Source: Euwallacea fornicatus (lineage: Eukaryota; Arthropoda; Insecta; Coleoptera; Curculionidae). Taken from it: a stretch of 64,000 nt of DNA. The translations under genes were made by a program, and so were the position numbers. The stretch lies in contig NC_089555.1 in NCBI RefSeq assembly GCF_040115645.1, forward strand, positions 2,356,001 through 2,420,000, written 5' to 3'. Below are positions 1 through 10,397 of this stretch, piece after piece (within the stretch, counting starts at the first letter, position 1; each line of letters opens with the position of its first letter). The notes beneath the pieces were generated by a model. The model was not told the DNA's origin and ran no database searches. It saw only the letters and a list, made by a program, of their open reading frames with translations.

Positions 1-569
1 CATTAATTTGATTTTTAAAATCTTGTTGAATCCTTTTATAATTTAAAAATTATAAAATCGAAAGGATATCTTACAAAACATTAAATTAAGACATTTCGTA
101 TCAAAATGGTAGTTGGGCGCAAAGTAGACGAATAATGTTGCTCGGCTTAGATTTTGAATTCATTATTTTCAAGCAATTTTATAATTATTTAAGGTTATTT
201 TATTGCTAATTTAATAAAAACTGAATAGTTTAATTGCCTAAAGGCCTTTTTAAATTAAGCGCAACATTTAGTGTGTGTTGTAGACGACTTTAGAAAATAA
301 CTATTAGACGAATAATTAATCTCGCGGCTGTATAATAGTGGAACTAAAGGCGTTAGTCCTGATACTCAAGCCGCTCTCAATAGTTATAAACCTGATTAAG
401 GTGCATTATATAACAGTGAACTAAATTACTTCGTAAGTTGTTCCTAAGTTTGCTGTTCCAAGATTCATTACATGGTTATTCGGTATTTATAATATAATTT
501 ATAACAATTGTTATTCTTTCCCAAAACTGAACCAAACTATATTTAGACGAACTCGAACAATAGACTATA
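1..569. other. AT-rich intergenic, nothing recognised
   Basis: No open frame with recognisable protein content and no repeat signature was seen. The sequence is AT-rich and full of stops in all frames. Confidence 0.6.
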
Positions 570-929
570 CTAACCAATGTCTATAGTATTCAACACAAAC
601 ATTATAAAGAAAATGGGCAAGATGACCAAATAGCCAAAACAGGCAAGAGTCCAAAGAAACTCCCACACCGCATGTACCCGAATAATGCCGTAAGTTAATA
701 AGTCTTGGAAATGACTCAGATTTTTACGCACATTTTTTGTGGTTGGTGTTTCAGGTTTCCCTTTGGCATTTGCAAAAAATCTGTTAAACTTATTTTCTAT
801 TTTTATCTTTTTTCTTTTATACCAGATGAAAAATTTGGCCCAGATTCCATAAGTGGAGGATTTCGCGTGGAAATGGGCAACCACCTCAAATAAGACCTTG
901 AAATGCACACATTCCAGGTAACATACCAA
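570..929 (-). CDS. RAMP4/SERP-like small membrane protein ORF, copy 1 (weak)
   Basis: An open frame of 119 codons on the minus strand. A plausible splice acceptor (ctgttaaac read on minus as gtttaacag) would make the real exon begin at 780, giving about 69 residues. That part reads R-F-F-A-N-A-K-G-K-P, then T-K-N-V-R-K-N, then a strongly hydrophobic stretch (LACFGYLVILPIFFIMFVL) close to the stop. The order basic Asn/Ala-rich head, N-V-x-K motif and C-terminal membrane anchor resembles stress-associated ER protein SERP/RAMP4, which binds the translocon; the match is loose. Two further copies of the head exist at 2715-2778 and 5252-5345, alternating with RpS10 sequences. It may be a decaying duplicate rather than a working gene: no start exon was found. 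Confidence 0.35.
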   Translation of the reverse strand: MVCYLECVHFKVLFEVVAHFHAKSSTYGIWAKFFIWYKRKKIKIENKFNRFFANAKGKPETPTTKNVRKNLSHFQDLLTYGIIRVHAVWEFLWTLACFGYLVILPIFFIMFVLNTIDIG

Positions 930-1181
930 ACGTTACTCAGTCACATTTATATAGCGCACATACGTGATTAAATTCCGCCATTGTGAAAAATATGTTTATT
1001 AAAAATTGTTCCAGTTGCCGTAGAAAATAGAAATGCGGTTTTCAGAATTAAAATTTTTTTATTCGCCAATCAATCTATTGATTTGAACAACTTCCTCGCC
1101 TCCGCTCACAAAATTAATTGATGTCGGTGGTGTTACTGGCGCGATGAAATTCCGGTCGTAGCAGCCTCAATAGCTAAAACC

Positions 1182-2288
1182 TTATTTGGGCTTGTCCCGG
1201 CCAAAACCAGCACGGAACTTCACCTCTACTGTGCCTGCAACGACATCAGCCTTTCTATCTTGTCAAGATCACAAAAGCTGACCGTGGATCTTGTGGACCA
1301 CCAGGCTTCATTCTCCTGACACCACACCGATCATATCTTCAGAGAGCAAACCTAAAGTTAACAAACTAATTACCTATATCAATTACCCTATTTTTCACAT
1401 GCTTGGCTTCAACTTCCGTTCTTATGAACCCAGCGGGTCTTAGACGAATAGTTTGTGTTCTGGCTTGTCTTTTCAGGGTTAATGGAATAATCTTAGTAGG
1501 TATCGATTACCTACCTCCCTGCCAAGACTGTCCCATCAAATCGGAATAAAGGAAAGTTCTGAGACATTCAATACTAGAAGGATTTGCCCAGTATCTTTAA
1601 AGCAGGTAGAATAGAAGACTTGGTATCAGTTGTAGTGTCTTGTAAAGATACTCATACAGTTTTCCTTCATGCTAACTTATGTAGAGGTACATCTTTTTTT
1701 TGCGAGGAGGTGGAAATCTTAAGACACCTGGCTTCGATGTGCAGCCACGTAGTGTGGGATTCGACCGACCATTATATCGCCCGCCTACCCACTAAAACCA
1801 CCTCCCCTCTTCGTTCCCGGTATCGCTTTTCGGCATTCCTTCAGGGCATGAAGAGGTACATCTATTGGCTCTTAATATGTATATACTTTCGGAACTACAA
1901 ACTCAATGCGGATAAAGTGTCGTTTGGACGCTATGACTGTAAGAAACGACGTCAACAGGGGCAAGTAACGGAGTCTCGGTTTTGGTGCCAGTTTGAAGAA
2001 ATAAACGCATGAAAAACTTAATTAAAGAAGCACTAAATTTATGGGGCAAGATTGGAGTCTAAATTTAACCTTAAAAATTTATCAATAACAATGCCTTCAG
2101 GCAAACTGTTTCTTCACGTATTTCTTGAACTTCAGGGATTACAAATCCTTTTGAAGAATCACTTCCAAGTTGAGAATGGTTTCCAACTTGATATGTTTGG
2201 AGGCATGATGAGCCTTTTTGGCTATCATAACACTCATTGAAAAGTTATTGCTACAAGGCTAGTCGTTTTTTTTTCTTGATATTAACAT
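1182..2288 (-). pseudogene. RpS10 pseudogene (tandem duplicate)
   Basis: A broken copy of the ribosomal protein S10 gene, with the intron positions of the functional copy (3220-4836) retained, so it arose by DNA duplication and not by retroposition. The first coding exon starts at 2288 (M-L-I-S-R-K-K-N) and meets a stop after about ten codons. The body still shows the AKKAHHASKHIKLET-like region but has two more stops where the intact protein reads ALQSLKSKGY and EQFAWRHYYW. The next exon carries a ~45-base insertion with a stop, at about 1490-1535. The last exon has a frameshift near 1260 but ends in a well-preserved EVKFRAGFGRDKPK and stop at 1182. The good C-terminus beside the wrecked body is notable. 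No function is expected. Confidence 0.9.
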
Positions 2289-2714
2289 GCTGAAAAACAG
2301 AACTCGCTTCGGACTCTTGACACACGTTATGAGCAGTATAAATTGGGGTATTTTTTCACGAAATTTGAGCTTTCGCTTCAAAAAAGCGTAGTTTATAAGC
2401 AGATACTTTAAGAAAAGACGTGGCGTAGAAAATCTGTGGGCAATTCGGAAGATCACTGAAATATAAGTTAAATAAGCATTTTTTCAAAAATCTCGTTCGG
2501 CGGCTTCAAGGAACCAAAATGATAATTTCGAAAACCTTTTTTTTTTAATGAAAGACATTACAGTGACTTGTCAAACGCCAGTTCATTTAGCTGTAAATGC
2601 TTTAAATTAAGATGACTCTAAAGGAGAATGACCACTGCGCGATAAATTACTCTTTACAAAATATATTGCTCAAAAAAATGTTAAATATTGTATATTAGTA
2701 AAAGCCTAGGAGAC

Positions 2715-2778
2715 TCAATTTTTACACACATTTTTTACGCTTAGTGTTTTAGGTTTTCCGATGGTATCCGCACAAAAC
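2715..2778 (-). pseudogene. RAMP4-like fragment, copy 2
   Basis: After a ctgacag acceptor-like sequence at 2779-2785 (minus strand) the frame reads RFCADTIGKPKTLSVKNVCKN and then a stop at 2715. It matches the copies at 570-780 and 5252-5345. There is no membrane segment, so it looks like a truncated remnant of the tandem unit. The upstream flank is also shared between copies. Confidence 0.55.
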
Positions 2779-3143
2779 CTGTCAGATTTATTTCATATAT
2801 TTACCATTTTTCTTTCTGAAGATACGTTAGATAACAATTTAAGTGGAGTTCCGTAAATAAATGCTCTTTTGCTGAAACAAACAACCACGATAATGAAGAT
2901 AGTGGTTCAACTATCTTGGGTACAGGCCCTCAAACACATTTCAGGTAACATATCTCAAACGTCTCCCCAGGCGCATTCATATAGGGCACATACATGATTA
3001 AATTTTACCAATTTGATTTTCATTGCAATGAAATAGTTTGCCTGGTTTTTTTCATATAGGACGAATACGCGATTAAATTTCACTTCAAGGCTCGATTTCA
3101 TATTACACGCGTACGACATATGTTTTTACAAAATAAAAATCTT

Positions 3144-3149
3144 TTTATT
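3144..3149 (-). terminator. RpS10: Polyadenylation signal AATAAA for RpS10
   Basis: AATAAA on the minus strand about 70 bases past the RpS10 stop. A run of about 18 T (sense strand) lies between the stop and this signal, at ~3199-3216. Confidence 0.6.
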
Positions 3150-3219
3150 GGCCAAACAAAACCTGTTTACTTAGACATTTCCGTCACACGTCTCATTAAA
3201 AAAAAAAAAAAAAAAATCA

Positions 3220-4836
3220 CTAAGGTTTGCCTCGCCCAAAACCGGCACGGAATTCTACCTCTCCAGTACCGGCGCCAACGTCTGCTTTTTTATCGGCACT
3301 AGGACCGCCAGGCGTCGTCCTCCTGCAATCGTACCACTCGTACTCACAAAAAAATATAACTACAAATAACACGATTTACCTGTATCCAGTCCTATCTTCC
3401 GCACCCTTGGCTCCACCTTCTAGTTTCATGGACCCAGCGGGCCTTGGACGAGTAGTTTCTGTCCTGGCTTGCCTTTTCAAGGTTGATGGGACAATCTCGC
3501 TCGGGAGGTGAAGGAAGGTTCTGAGGTATTCAATACCAGGATTCGTCAAGTACCTTTAAAGTAGATAAAATAAGGAACTTGTTACCAGTATTTTGTAAAG
3601 ATACCCATACAATTTTCCTTTATGTTAACAAATATGTAGGTATATATTTATAGTTGTTGCTTAATATAAAAGATGATAATTTTTTCTTGCATAGCGCGAG
3701 GAGCTTTGAGACTAAAAGAGATCAAGAGTCGATTGAACAGGGAAAAGTTTACAGTTTTGGGGGCAGAATTTAAAGCTAGCTAGATATTTGCAAAAAACCA
3801 AAACGTCTATAATCCCTTTTTAGAGATGGTAAAAAAAGTTTTAGTTATATCTAATTTGTTATTTTAGTTTTGTTTTTGTATTCATATTTTTAATTTGAAT
3901 ACTAAATAACATTGGAGTATTTGAAATATTTTCAGTAGTTTATAACTGGTAATTAAGATGAAATATACATTTATTTCAAATAAAACAGTTAAGTGCTACA
4001 ATTTTAACACTTTTGAGAATAAGAATATCAAATCTTAGATCATTAAAGAGGAAAAAATATGTTATTTTATAAGCCTACCTTTCAATACAGTTTCCACATA
4101 AAAAAATATATGATCGCATTATATCTTAGAAGCTCCCACTTTTTTAAGTAAAAGTTATGTATTTTATTACATTTGTGGAACTATGATCTACAAATTTTGT
4201 TGTTACACATTTTTGAAACCGTCAAAAATTAAGGGATTACAGGCGTGTTAGTTTTTTGACCTATTTAGGTTCTTTGCGAGTTTCAAGTAAATTGTAACTT
4301 TTTTTGAACCTTCAAATATGACTTAACTTCAGCTCACAAAACTGTAAAACTTTCCCTATTTAACCGACTCTATCTCTTTTAATTTCAAAAATTCTTTCAC
4401 CATGCATGAAAAAGTATTCATCCTGTATACTTTTGGCCTTCTAAACTTGCAATACGAGAAACAATGTAATTTGGATACCATGGTTGTAAGAAACGCCACT
4501 AATAATGGGGGCAGAACAGAGTTTTACGAGAGAAGTTTGGATATCAATTTTAAGCAAAAAACGTATGAAAAACTAACTGATGAAGCACTACATTTCTATG
4601 ATAAAATTAGAGTCTAAATTAACATTAAAAATTTACCAATAATAATGTCTCCAGGCAAATTGTTCCTTAACGTATCCCTTGGATTTAAGGGATTGCAAAG
4701 CCTTAATCACTTCCAAGTTAGGGATAGTTTCCAATTCGGGATGTTTGGGAGCGTGATAGTCCTTTTTCGCCACCATAACACCCTCTTTGAAGAGGTATTC
4801 GTAGATGGCTACGCGGTTCTTTTTTGGCATCAACAT
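3220..4836 (-). CDS. RpS10: 40S ribosomal protein S10
   Basis: Structural protein of the small ribosomal subunit. Three coding exons: 4637-4836, 3380-3553 and 3220-3322, 477 bases and 158 aa, matching the usual ~160 aa. The start MLMPKKNRVAIYEYLFKEGV is preceded by a splice acceptor (ttatttcag|g) right before the ATG, so the 5' leader lies in an upstream exon, as is common for ribosomal protein genes. The winged-helix body runs KKDYHAPKHPELETIPNLEV through FAWRHYYW|YLTNPGIEYLR to LHLPSEIVPSTLKR. The Gly-rich tail is GAGTGEVEFRAGFGRGKP. The introns are about 1.1 kb (3554-4636) and 57 bp (3323-3379). All key regions are intact, so this is the working copy; its duplicate at 1182-2288 is dead. 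Confidence 0.95.
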
Positions 4837-5251
4837 CCTGAAATAACAAAACTTCCTTAGGACTTTTGACACATGTAAGGGTAACACTAGTTTTTGAGTT
4901 TTTCACGAAATTCGAGCTTTCACTGCAAAAACTGTGCACTGAGTTTATAAGCGGATACTCTGAAAAAGGATGTGGTGTAGGAAATCAGTAGGTAATACGG
5001 AAGATGACTAAAATATTATAAGTTAAACGGGCACGTACTTTAAAAACCTCTATTCAACGGCTTTAGCAAATCGAAAGGACAGTCATTTTGGAAAACTTTA
5101 TTTTGATAGGTGACATTACTGTGACTTATGTCAAACGTCTGTTTCTTTGACTGTAGGTCCTTTTAATGACGTTTATAAGGGAGGTGTTAGAACACAGAGT
5201 GGTGTACTGATACTTTATAAATTATACTGCTCCACAGAAAAATTAAGAATA

Positions 5252-5345
5252 CTAATGAATGATAAAAGTCTGGAAATTATTCAGATTTTTAGGTACATTT
5301 TTTGTAATTGATGACTCAGGTTTTCTTCTGGCATGTGCACAAAAT
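5252..5345 (-). pseudogene. RAMP4-like fragment, copy 3
   Basis: After a tctgacag acceptor-like sequence the frame reads RFCAHARRKPESS then ITKNVPKNLNNFQ and stops at 5252. N-V-P-K after a basic Asn/Ala-containing head is the RAMP4/SERP signature, and this is the best match of the three copies. No hydrophobic anchor follows in this frame. It lies about 420 bases upstream of the RpS10 start on the same strand, so it could be an exon of a neighbouring gene or a remnant. Confidence 0.4.
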
Positions 5346-5627
5346 CTGTCAGATGTATTTTATATTTTTTGTTCTATCTTTCAAAAAATATGCTGTAAAC
5401 ATCACTCCAAAGATAATCAAGAAATGTTTTTGTCCTTTCTTTTCCCAGAGGGTCGTTTTCGAGCTAGTAGAAAGAATACCGGAAAATGTAGCTACAACAT
5501 AGCTTATGACTCAGCTCATGTTGCGATAAAGAAACAGAAAAATGTGAATAATAAGAAGCTGCAAACTAAGGCAGATATACATCCGGACAATAACAATAAA
5601 GACGGTAACTAGGAGGTGAAGAAGTTA

Positions 5628-5645
5628 GCAAAGAGTACTCTTTGC
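5628..5645. repeat. Perfect 18-bp palindrome
   Basis: gcaaagagtactctttgc is its own reverse complement. It lies in noncoding DNA upstream of the RpS10 array; the wider arms (gttagca...gctaac) continue imperfectly. Confidence 0.7.
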
Positions 5646-6429
5646 GCCTCTGCTAACACCATTCGCGTCGAGATGTATTACTTCCACCATACCTCTTTCA
5701 AGTTGATCTGGACCCACGGTTTTTAAGCAGGTTTAATTTATTTTATCCGGTTTTTACCCCTTATCAAACCACCCATGTCTCTCTGTATGTTACAGAATAA
5801 TTGGCCAATAAAATCGAAAAATACGCCACAAAATTCTGAACAGAGATCTTTGCAACCATGCAAATTGCTGTTTAATTTTTCACGTCATTCATATTACTAT
5901 CCTTTAGATTCATGCTCCATAGCCACTGTTGATCTCTTACAATAAGGCTCATCCAATTAGCCTCCGACTACTTTTTTAAACATTTGTTGGTTATCGTTTT
6001 AATGGTATCCTGCAGCCAATATTAAATTTCGTTTACAATGTATTTACGTTTGTTCGAAACATATGCGATCCGATCTTGAAAGAAATTGGATACTTGCTGA
6101 AGGAACATAAGGTATTGGTGAAGGCGTTCAAGATTGTGAAGATCGATAGGCAATGATGTAAAAGTCCGAGCAAGGGCCAGTATGATAGGAGGGCGAGGAG
6201 TAAGTATTCCAGTTAAGGTGAAAGTTATTTAAGTGAAATGGATAAATTTATGTTAGTTTGTAGAAATTATATGATGTTATAGAATTATCTATTAAAATAT
6301 ATTTATACAATTTTATTGTAAAAAGTAACTTTTTTGCATAATTTTTATATACAGGGTAAGTTTTCTCAAATTTTTCCTATAAGGATCCTTGTAAATAAGC
6401 AGAGTTAGATCGATTCGATCGAAAACAAT
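5646..6429. other. Intergenic, nothing recognised
   Basis: AT-rich spacer between the RpS10 array and the LRR gene. The right end (6250-6429) probably holds the LRR gene 3' UTR on the minus strand. No coding content was seen. Confidence 0.5.
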
Positions 6430-7945
6430 TCAGTCGGCATCCACAAAAATCCAGTCTTCATTACAATACGTATTAAACTCTTGTTTGTCAATATCCACAT
6501 TATCTTCTCCAGTATACTCATCATCTGACCAAGAAATATTTGAAATTGTGCCATTGTTAGTTATTTCATACTCTAAATCCCAATTTTCGTTTGACAAATC
6601 ACTTTCAGGGATATTCTCATTCTCATTGCTGACACTTTCTTCTTCAGACTCACTGTCACTTGACTGCGCTGACAAATATATTTCTGTGACTTTAATCCTT
6701 GGCCCATTGACGCGATTCTTGCACTGATAAATTGATCGAAATTTATCTCGTTGAAGGCAGTATTTCTCATAGGTTAGATTAACATTGCTTAGGCAAACAA
6801 AATTAGCTTCCAAATCGAGCAATTCTGTATGACTAAAGTTGATTACTTGCATGGTTTCAATATGATTGTTATAAAAGTCCAAAACCTTCAGGCTTTGGGG
6901 CATTATAGGCACAATGTCTAAGTGGTTGTGGGAGGCTATTAGAACTCTCAATTTTCCTAATTTACTAATCCCTTGAGGTAGCTCAATTAAATCATTGTAT
7001 GACACATTTAAAACCTCCAAATTAACTAAATGCTCTATGCCCAATGGAAACCAAGTCAGCAAATTGTTGCTTACATTCAACTCCTTTAAACTCTCTATCC
7101 AGAATATCCCTTCGGGAAAGAAAGCCATATCTAAGTGTATTAATTTTAACACATATAAATTGTCCCACAAGGGTTTTGTAAACAAATTATTGAAACATTT
7201 AAATTTATTGATAGTTCTTCTGCACAGGGACTCATGGTTACTGATATCTAAAAATTGCAATTTCTTGAACATCCTGAGCCACTCAGCATCCCTACCAACC
7301 AAACAGGCAGAGACCAATTCTAATTTCTTTAAGCACATCACACTAAAATTACAACTATGCTTTAAAAAATTAAAGTGTTTAGCTTTGTTTTCACTGTAAT
7401 TGAACTCTTCTAAGGCAGGGCAGCGAAATGTCAGGAACCATATTGGGACATTTTCTAAAAGATTATTATTGAGCCGCAGTACTTTTAAAGTGGAAATGCA
7501 GTCTGGTTCTACATCAAACTGCGTTATCATGTTAAAGGATAAATCTAAGATTTGTAGTGATTGTAAACCTCCCCCATAAAGGCATGAGGGAACTGTGTTT
7601 AACTGGTTATGAGCGAGATTTAGGTTATTGAGATGTAGGAATTTTAAAGCATTTGGTAGTATAGTTAAATCACAATAGGACAAGTCAAGACAAGTTATGT
7701 TGTAAAGGCTTTGCTGCATGTGGCCAAATTTCCCATCTTCAAGTATACTAAAAAGACTGGACAGCTGGTACTTTTCCATGCATTTTTCTGCATCTTCTTC
7801 ACTTCGTTTCAGACTTTTTATGACCAATTCTTTCTCATATCTATTAAGGGTTATTTGATATTTGGATAAATTTTTGGAGCCTGCAAAGAGACAAATAAGG
7901 GTCTACTTAGAGTGTATTTTCAAGGGCGTCTGCGCTCTTACCCAT
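6430..7945 (-). CDS. Intracellular leucine-rich repeat protein
   Basis: Two coding exons: 7942-7945 (ATG G) and 6430-7880, separated by a 61-bp intron (gtaaga...tttgcag); 1455 bases, 484 aa. The joined start reads MGSKNLSKYQITLNRYEKEL. Without this splice the long open frame has no ATG near its 5' end and only a TTG. About ten LRR units of the LxxLxLxxNxLxxxP type follow, for example LNNLNLAHNQLNTVP, LKVLRLNNNLLENVP, LKELNVSNNLLTWFP and LEVLNVSYNDLIELP. After the repeats comes a Ser/Glu/Asp-rich acidic tail (SSDSESEEESVSNENENIPE). There is no signal peptide or membrane segment, so it is likely a cytosolic or nuclear adaptor of the Ras-group/PIRL-like LRR type. The specific orthologue is unknown. 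Confidence 0.85.
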
Positions 7946-8399
7946 TTCAGTTAAGGTGGTTTTTAGTTACTTATACAATAAGGATTTATGTTTTGGTTTA
8001 AATTGAGTTAATATAAGGCCATAATTTTGCAGTTACAGTATTTTATATTTTAAACTTTTTAAAATAATTACTCAGAAAAGAAAACATAACCTTACCTTAA
8101 TGTTTGTCTCCTGAAAAATACTTGGTAACGGAACTAATCCAATATGGCGGCTGGGGGCATAGCAATGAAAAGAACAGCGATTGTAAAGTTATAATTGATA
8201 AGAAAAGTTATTTGAAAAGTAGCGTAATATTATTCATTTAAATTTATTTAAATATTTCCTAAAATCTAATATATGTTTAATTTCAACTTCCCCATTACTT
8301 TATTGAAACTCTCAGCTATATTACCTCTTTTGTGTGAAGCCATCTGCAAGAATTTTGCCGAACTATAAATTCGAGTTATAAACCTGGCTAGATCTCTAG
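7946..8399. promoter_or_regulatory. Divergent spacer between the LRR gene and NUAK leader
   Basis: The LRR gene (-) and the proposed NUAK leader exon (+) are transcribed away from each other from this ~450-bp segment, so it likely carries both promoters. A possible LRR 5' UTR exon on the minus strand ends in acattaag|gtaagg near 8095. No TATA box stands out. Confidence 0.35.
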
Positions 8400-8673
8400 A
8401 TGTGGTGGTGATCTGGAGTTTTTTCAAACATGGCGACGGTCAATGGGTGGTCAGTGCTGTCTGCTATGAAGACGTACGCGAAAAACTCGGCTTTTTCGCG
8501 TTCCAGAGAAATAATGTGAAGTGAAAAATACAGCGAAAAGACTGTTTCATGTTCTAGAACAGTTTTCTGTACAGTTTAGTGTGAATTAGTCTAGTTTATT
8601 TAGTGTTTTTCCGCGGATATTTATCCTTCTGGGTGGATTCCTTTCTCGCCTACTTCATTTGGTTTAACTTCTG
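8400..8673 (+). promoter_or_regulatory. Candidate NUAK 5' leader exon with a 29-codon uORF
   Basis: A locally CpG-richer stretch ending in a donor (cttctg|gtgagaa) at 8673, which would join to the acceptor at 10368-10369 (atttgcag) just before the NUAK start codon. It contains an upstream ORF, ATG at 8430 to TGA at 8517-8519, 29 codons, beginning MATVNGWSVLSAMKTYAKNS. In this model the uORF would precede the main NUAK start and could limit its translation. The exon is inferred from splice signals and composition only. Confidence 0.4.
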
Positions 8674-10369
8674 GTGAGAATTTACTCGTTTAGTCCCCCG
8701 TTATGGCCTAATTTGAATCGCAGAGCCTCATTACTGCAATTATTTTTTTCCATCATATCAACAAAATTACAGACGCTGAACGTCAGAGATGAAGGATTCT
8801 ATTTATAAAAATCTAGGTTTAGATCTAGAGACGACGTTTGTCATTTACTATTCGAGTTTTTTGGGGTTTTGCAATAGTTTCTGATGCACTTTATCTGTGT
8901 TTTGCATCATGTCAGTATGGCAACGCTCCACAAGTGAACACACCAAAGTAAACCATCAATAGAGATAAATATCCAGTACCTACTGATTTATGTTACATTA
9001 ACACCCGTCCTTTTCTTTTTTGCTCCATTTTCAAAGTCGGAGAAATAGGTCTCCGCCCACTTAAAATCCAACACATGTGGGCTTTGGAAATATTTAAATT
9101 ACTTTTGTAGGTATTGACTTCACTTCAAGTGAACCTGCCTACTGAGCTGCCTAGTGAAACTTATTCAATTCAGGGTGTGTGAAATTCCTGCTATTTATGG
9201 AAACTGGTTGAGTTGCATGACTAAAACATTTGTTTAGGCCTTCAAACTCAATAATAATAACAGTACAATCATGAGCAGGGACAGGTTGTCTTTTCTTACC
9301 ATACCACTGCTGCAGTTGTTGTCTTCAGTTTCAGTCATATTGCTGACTAAGGCCTTTGACCTTTCAGAACTATAGAATTATTTATTAAACAATTAGTATT
9401 TTGTAAACAAAACAAAAGTATTGTTATGCAAGTGGTGATTTGTAGCAACAAAATGTGTCAACATTCTTGACAATTGGGTGAGCAGTAGACTATTTAATTA
9501 ATTTTGACACACCAAAATAAGTATCTTAGAAATTCCTTGGAGAAACCTTTATTTATCTTAGCAATGGCTAAATGGTCCACTCCACACAATTAGTTAATAA
9601 TTAATTGAAATTTGCCTGATTTTAATTTTGTCTTTTTCATTTACTTACCTCTATACAGTGAATTAGCATATACTTATTGTACTGTTCAGACTAGTGGAGT
9701 GCCAGAAAATAGCTGCCTCTGCCCACTATCCTAGATATATATAACCTTTTCTAACATGTCAAACTGACAGCTTTTTCCTAAGTACTACTAATGCTTCTGT
9801 CAAACATTCTAAGGGGATTTTGTTGCATTATAGTGTTATTTGTCAATTCAAACCCCAAAAATTATTTTTCACCTCCAAATGCCTAGTTCCTTTGACATAT
9901 TTTATTCACCGTTCCTATTAAAAGGTTACATAACATTTTACAAAACTCATAACTGTAGCAATGTTCTAGCTACAAGTTTTAGTTGACATGCTATTTTTAA
10001 ACAATGAGGATAAAATTGAACCGACAATTGAACAAAGCCAATAAAGCAATCTTTAATTTTAATCTAGCGTCAAATAAAAATAACGAAATGTATTCCCAAG
10101 CAGGGGAACGTCGACTAAAAATAGCTGGGCCAATAGTCTAGGCTTGACATTAGCCTTTGAAACATTTTTTATGATTGTACACACAGGTATAATGACACTG
10201 AAACGTTCGCAGAGCGCATCATGCAGTACTTCTGTGCTTTCAAGGATGACTTTGAAAAGGGTGAAAAGGGAGATGCTTTTAATAAAATCATATATGACTG
10301 TGTGGTCCCTAATACAAGTGGAATCAGGAGGCTTGAAACTAATGAATGACAATTTCTTGTAATTTGCAG
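8674..10369 (+). other. Probable first intron of NUAK
   Basis: AT-rich, no coding exon recognised. Open frames at 10059-10493 on the minus strand overlap the NUAK start exon and have no protein-like features. Confidence 0.4.
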
Positions 10370-10397
10370 AGTTCTTGTAATTTTCGGCGCATTCAAG

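Larger units (their letters stand above)
940..5420. repeat. Diverged tandem duplication: [RpS10 + RAMP4-like] units
   Basis: About 0.94-2.86 kb matches about 2.96-5.42 kb in the same order and orientation. Paired segments include 950-1070 with 2970-3150 (ggcacatac-tgattaaatt), the RpS10 3' exons (1182-1580 with 3220-3553), the first intron (1600-1690 and 1920-2070 with 3570-3650 and 4460-4630), the coding exon (2070-2288 with 4637-4836), the 5' flank (2460-2640 with 5020-5180) and the RAMP4-like head (2715-2778 with 5252-5345). The left unit carries extra segments, for example ~1690-1900 inside the intron, and a ~45-base insertion in the second coding exon. The divergence suggests an old event. 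Confidence 0.85.

Noticed and set aside
1584..2012. 142-codon plus-strand ORF
   Set aside because: Lies antisense over the intron of the RpS10 pseudogene and is mostly intron sequence shared with the functional gene, where the frame is not open.
5259..5612. 117-codon plus-strand ORF beginning MIKVWKLFRFLGTFF
   Set aside because: Its first part is the antisense of the RAMP4-like fragment and the corresponding frame is not kept in the other two copies; no family features.
6995..7399. 134-codon plus-strand ORF
   Set aside because: Antisense of the LRR exon; repeat periodicity of the LRR explains the long frame.
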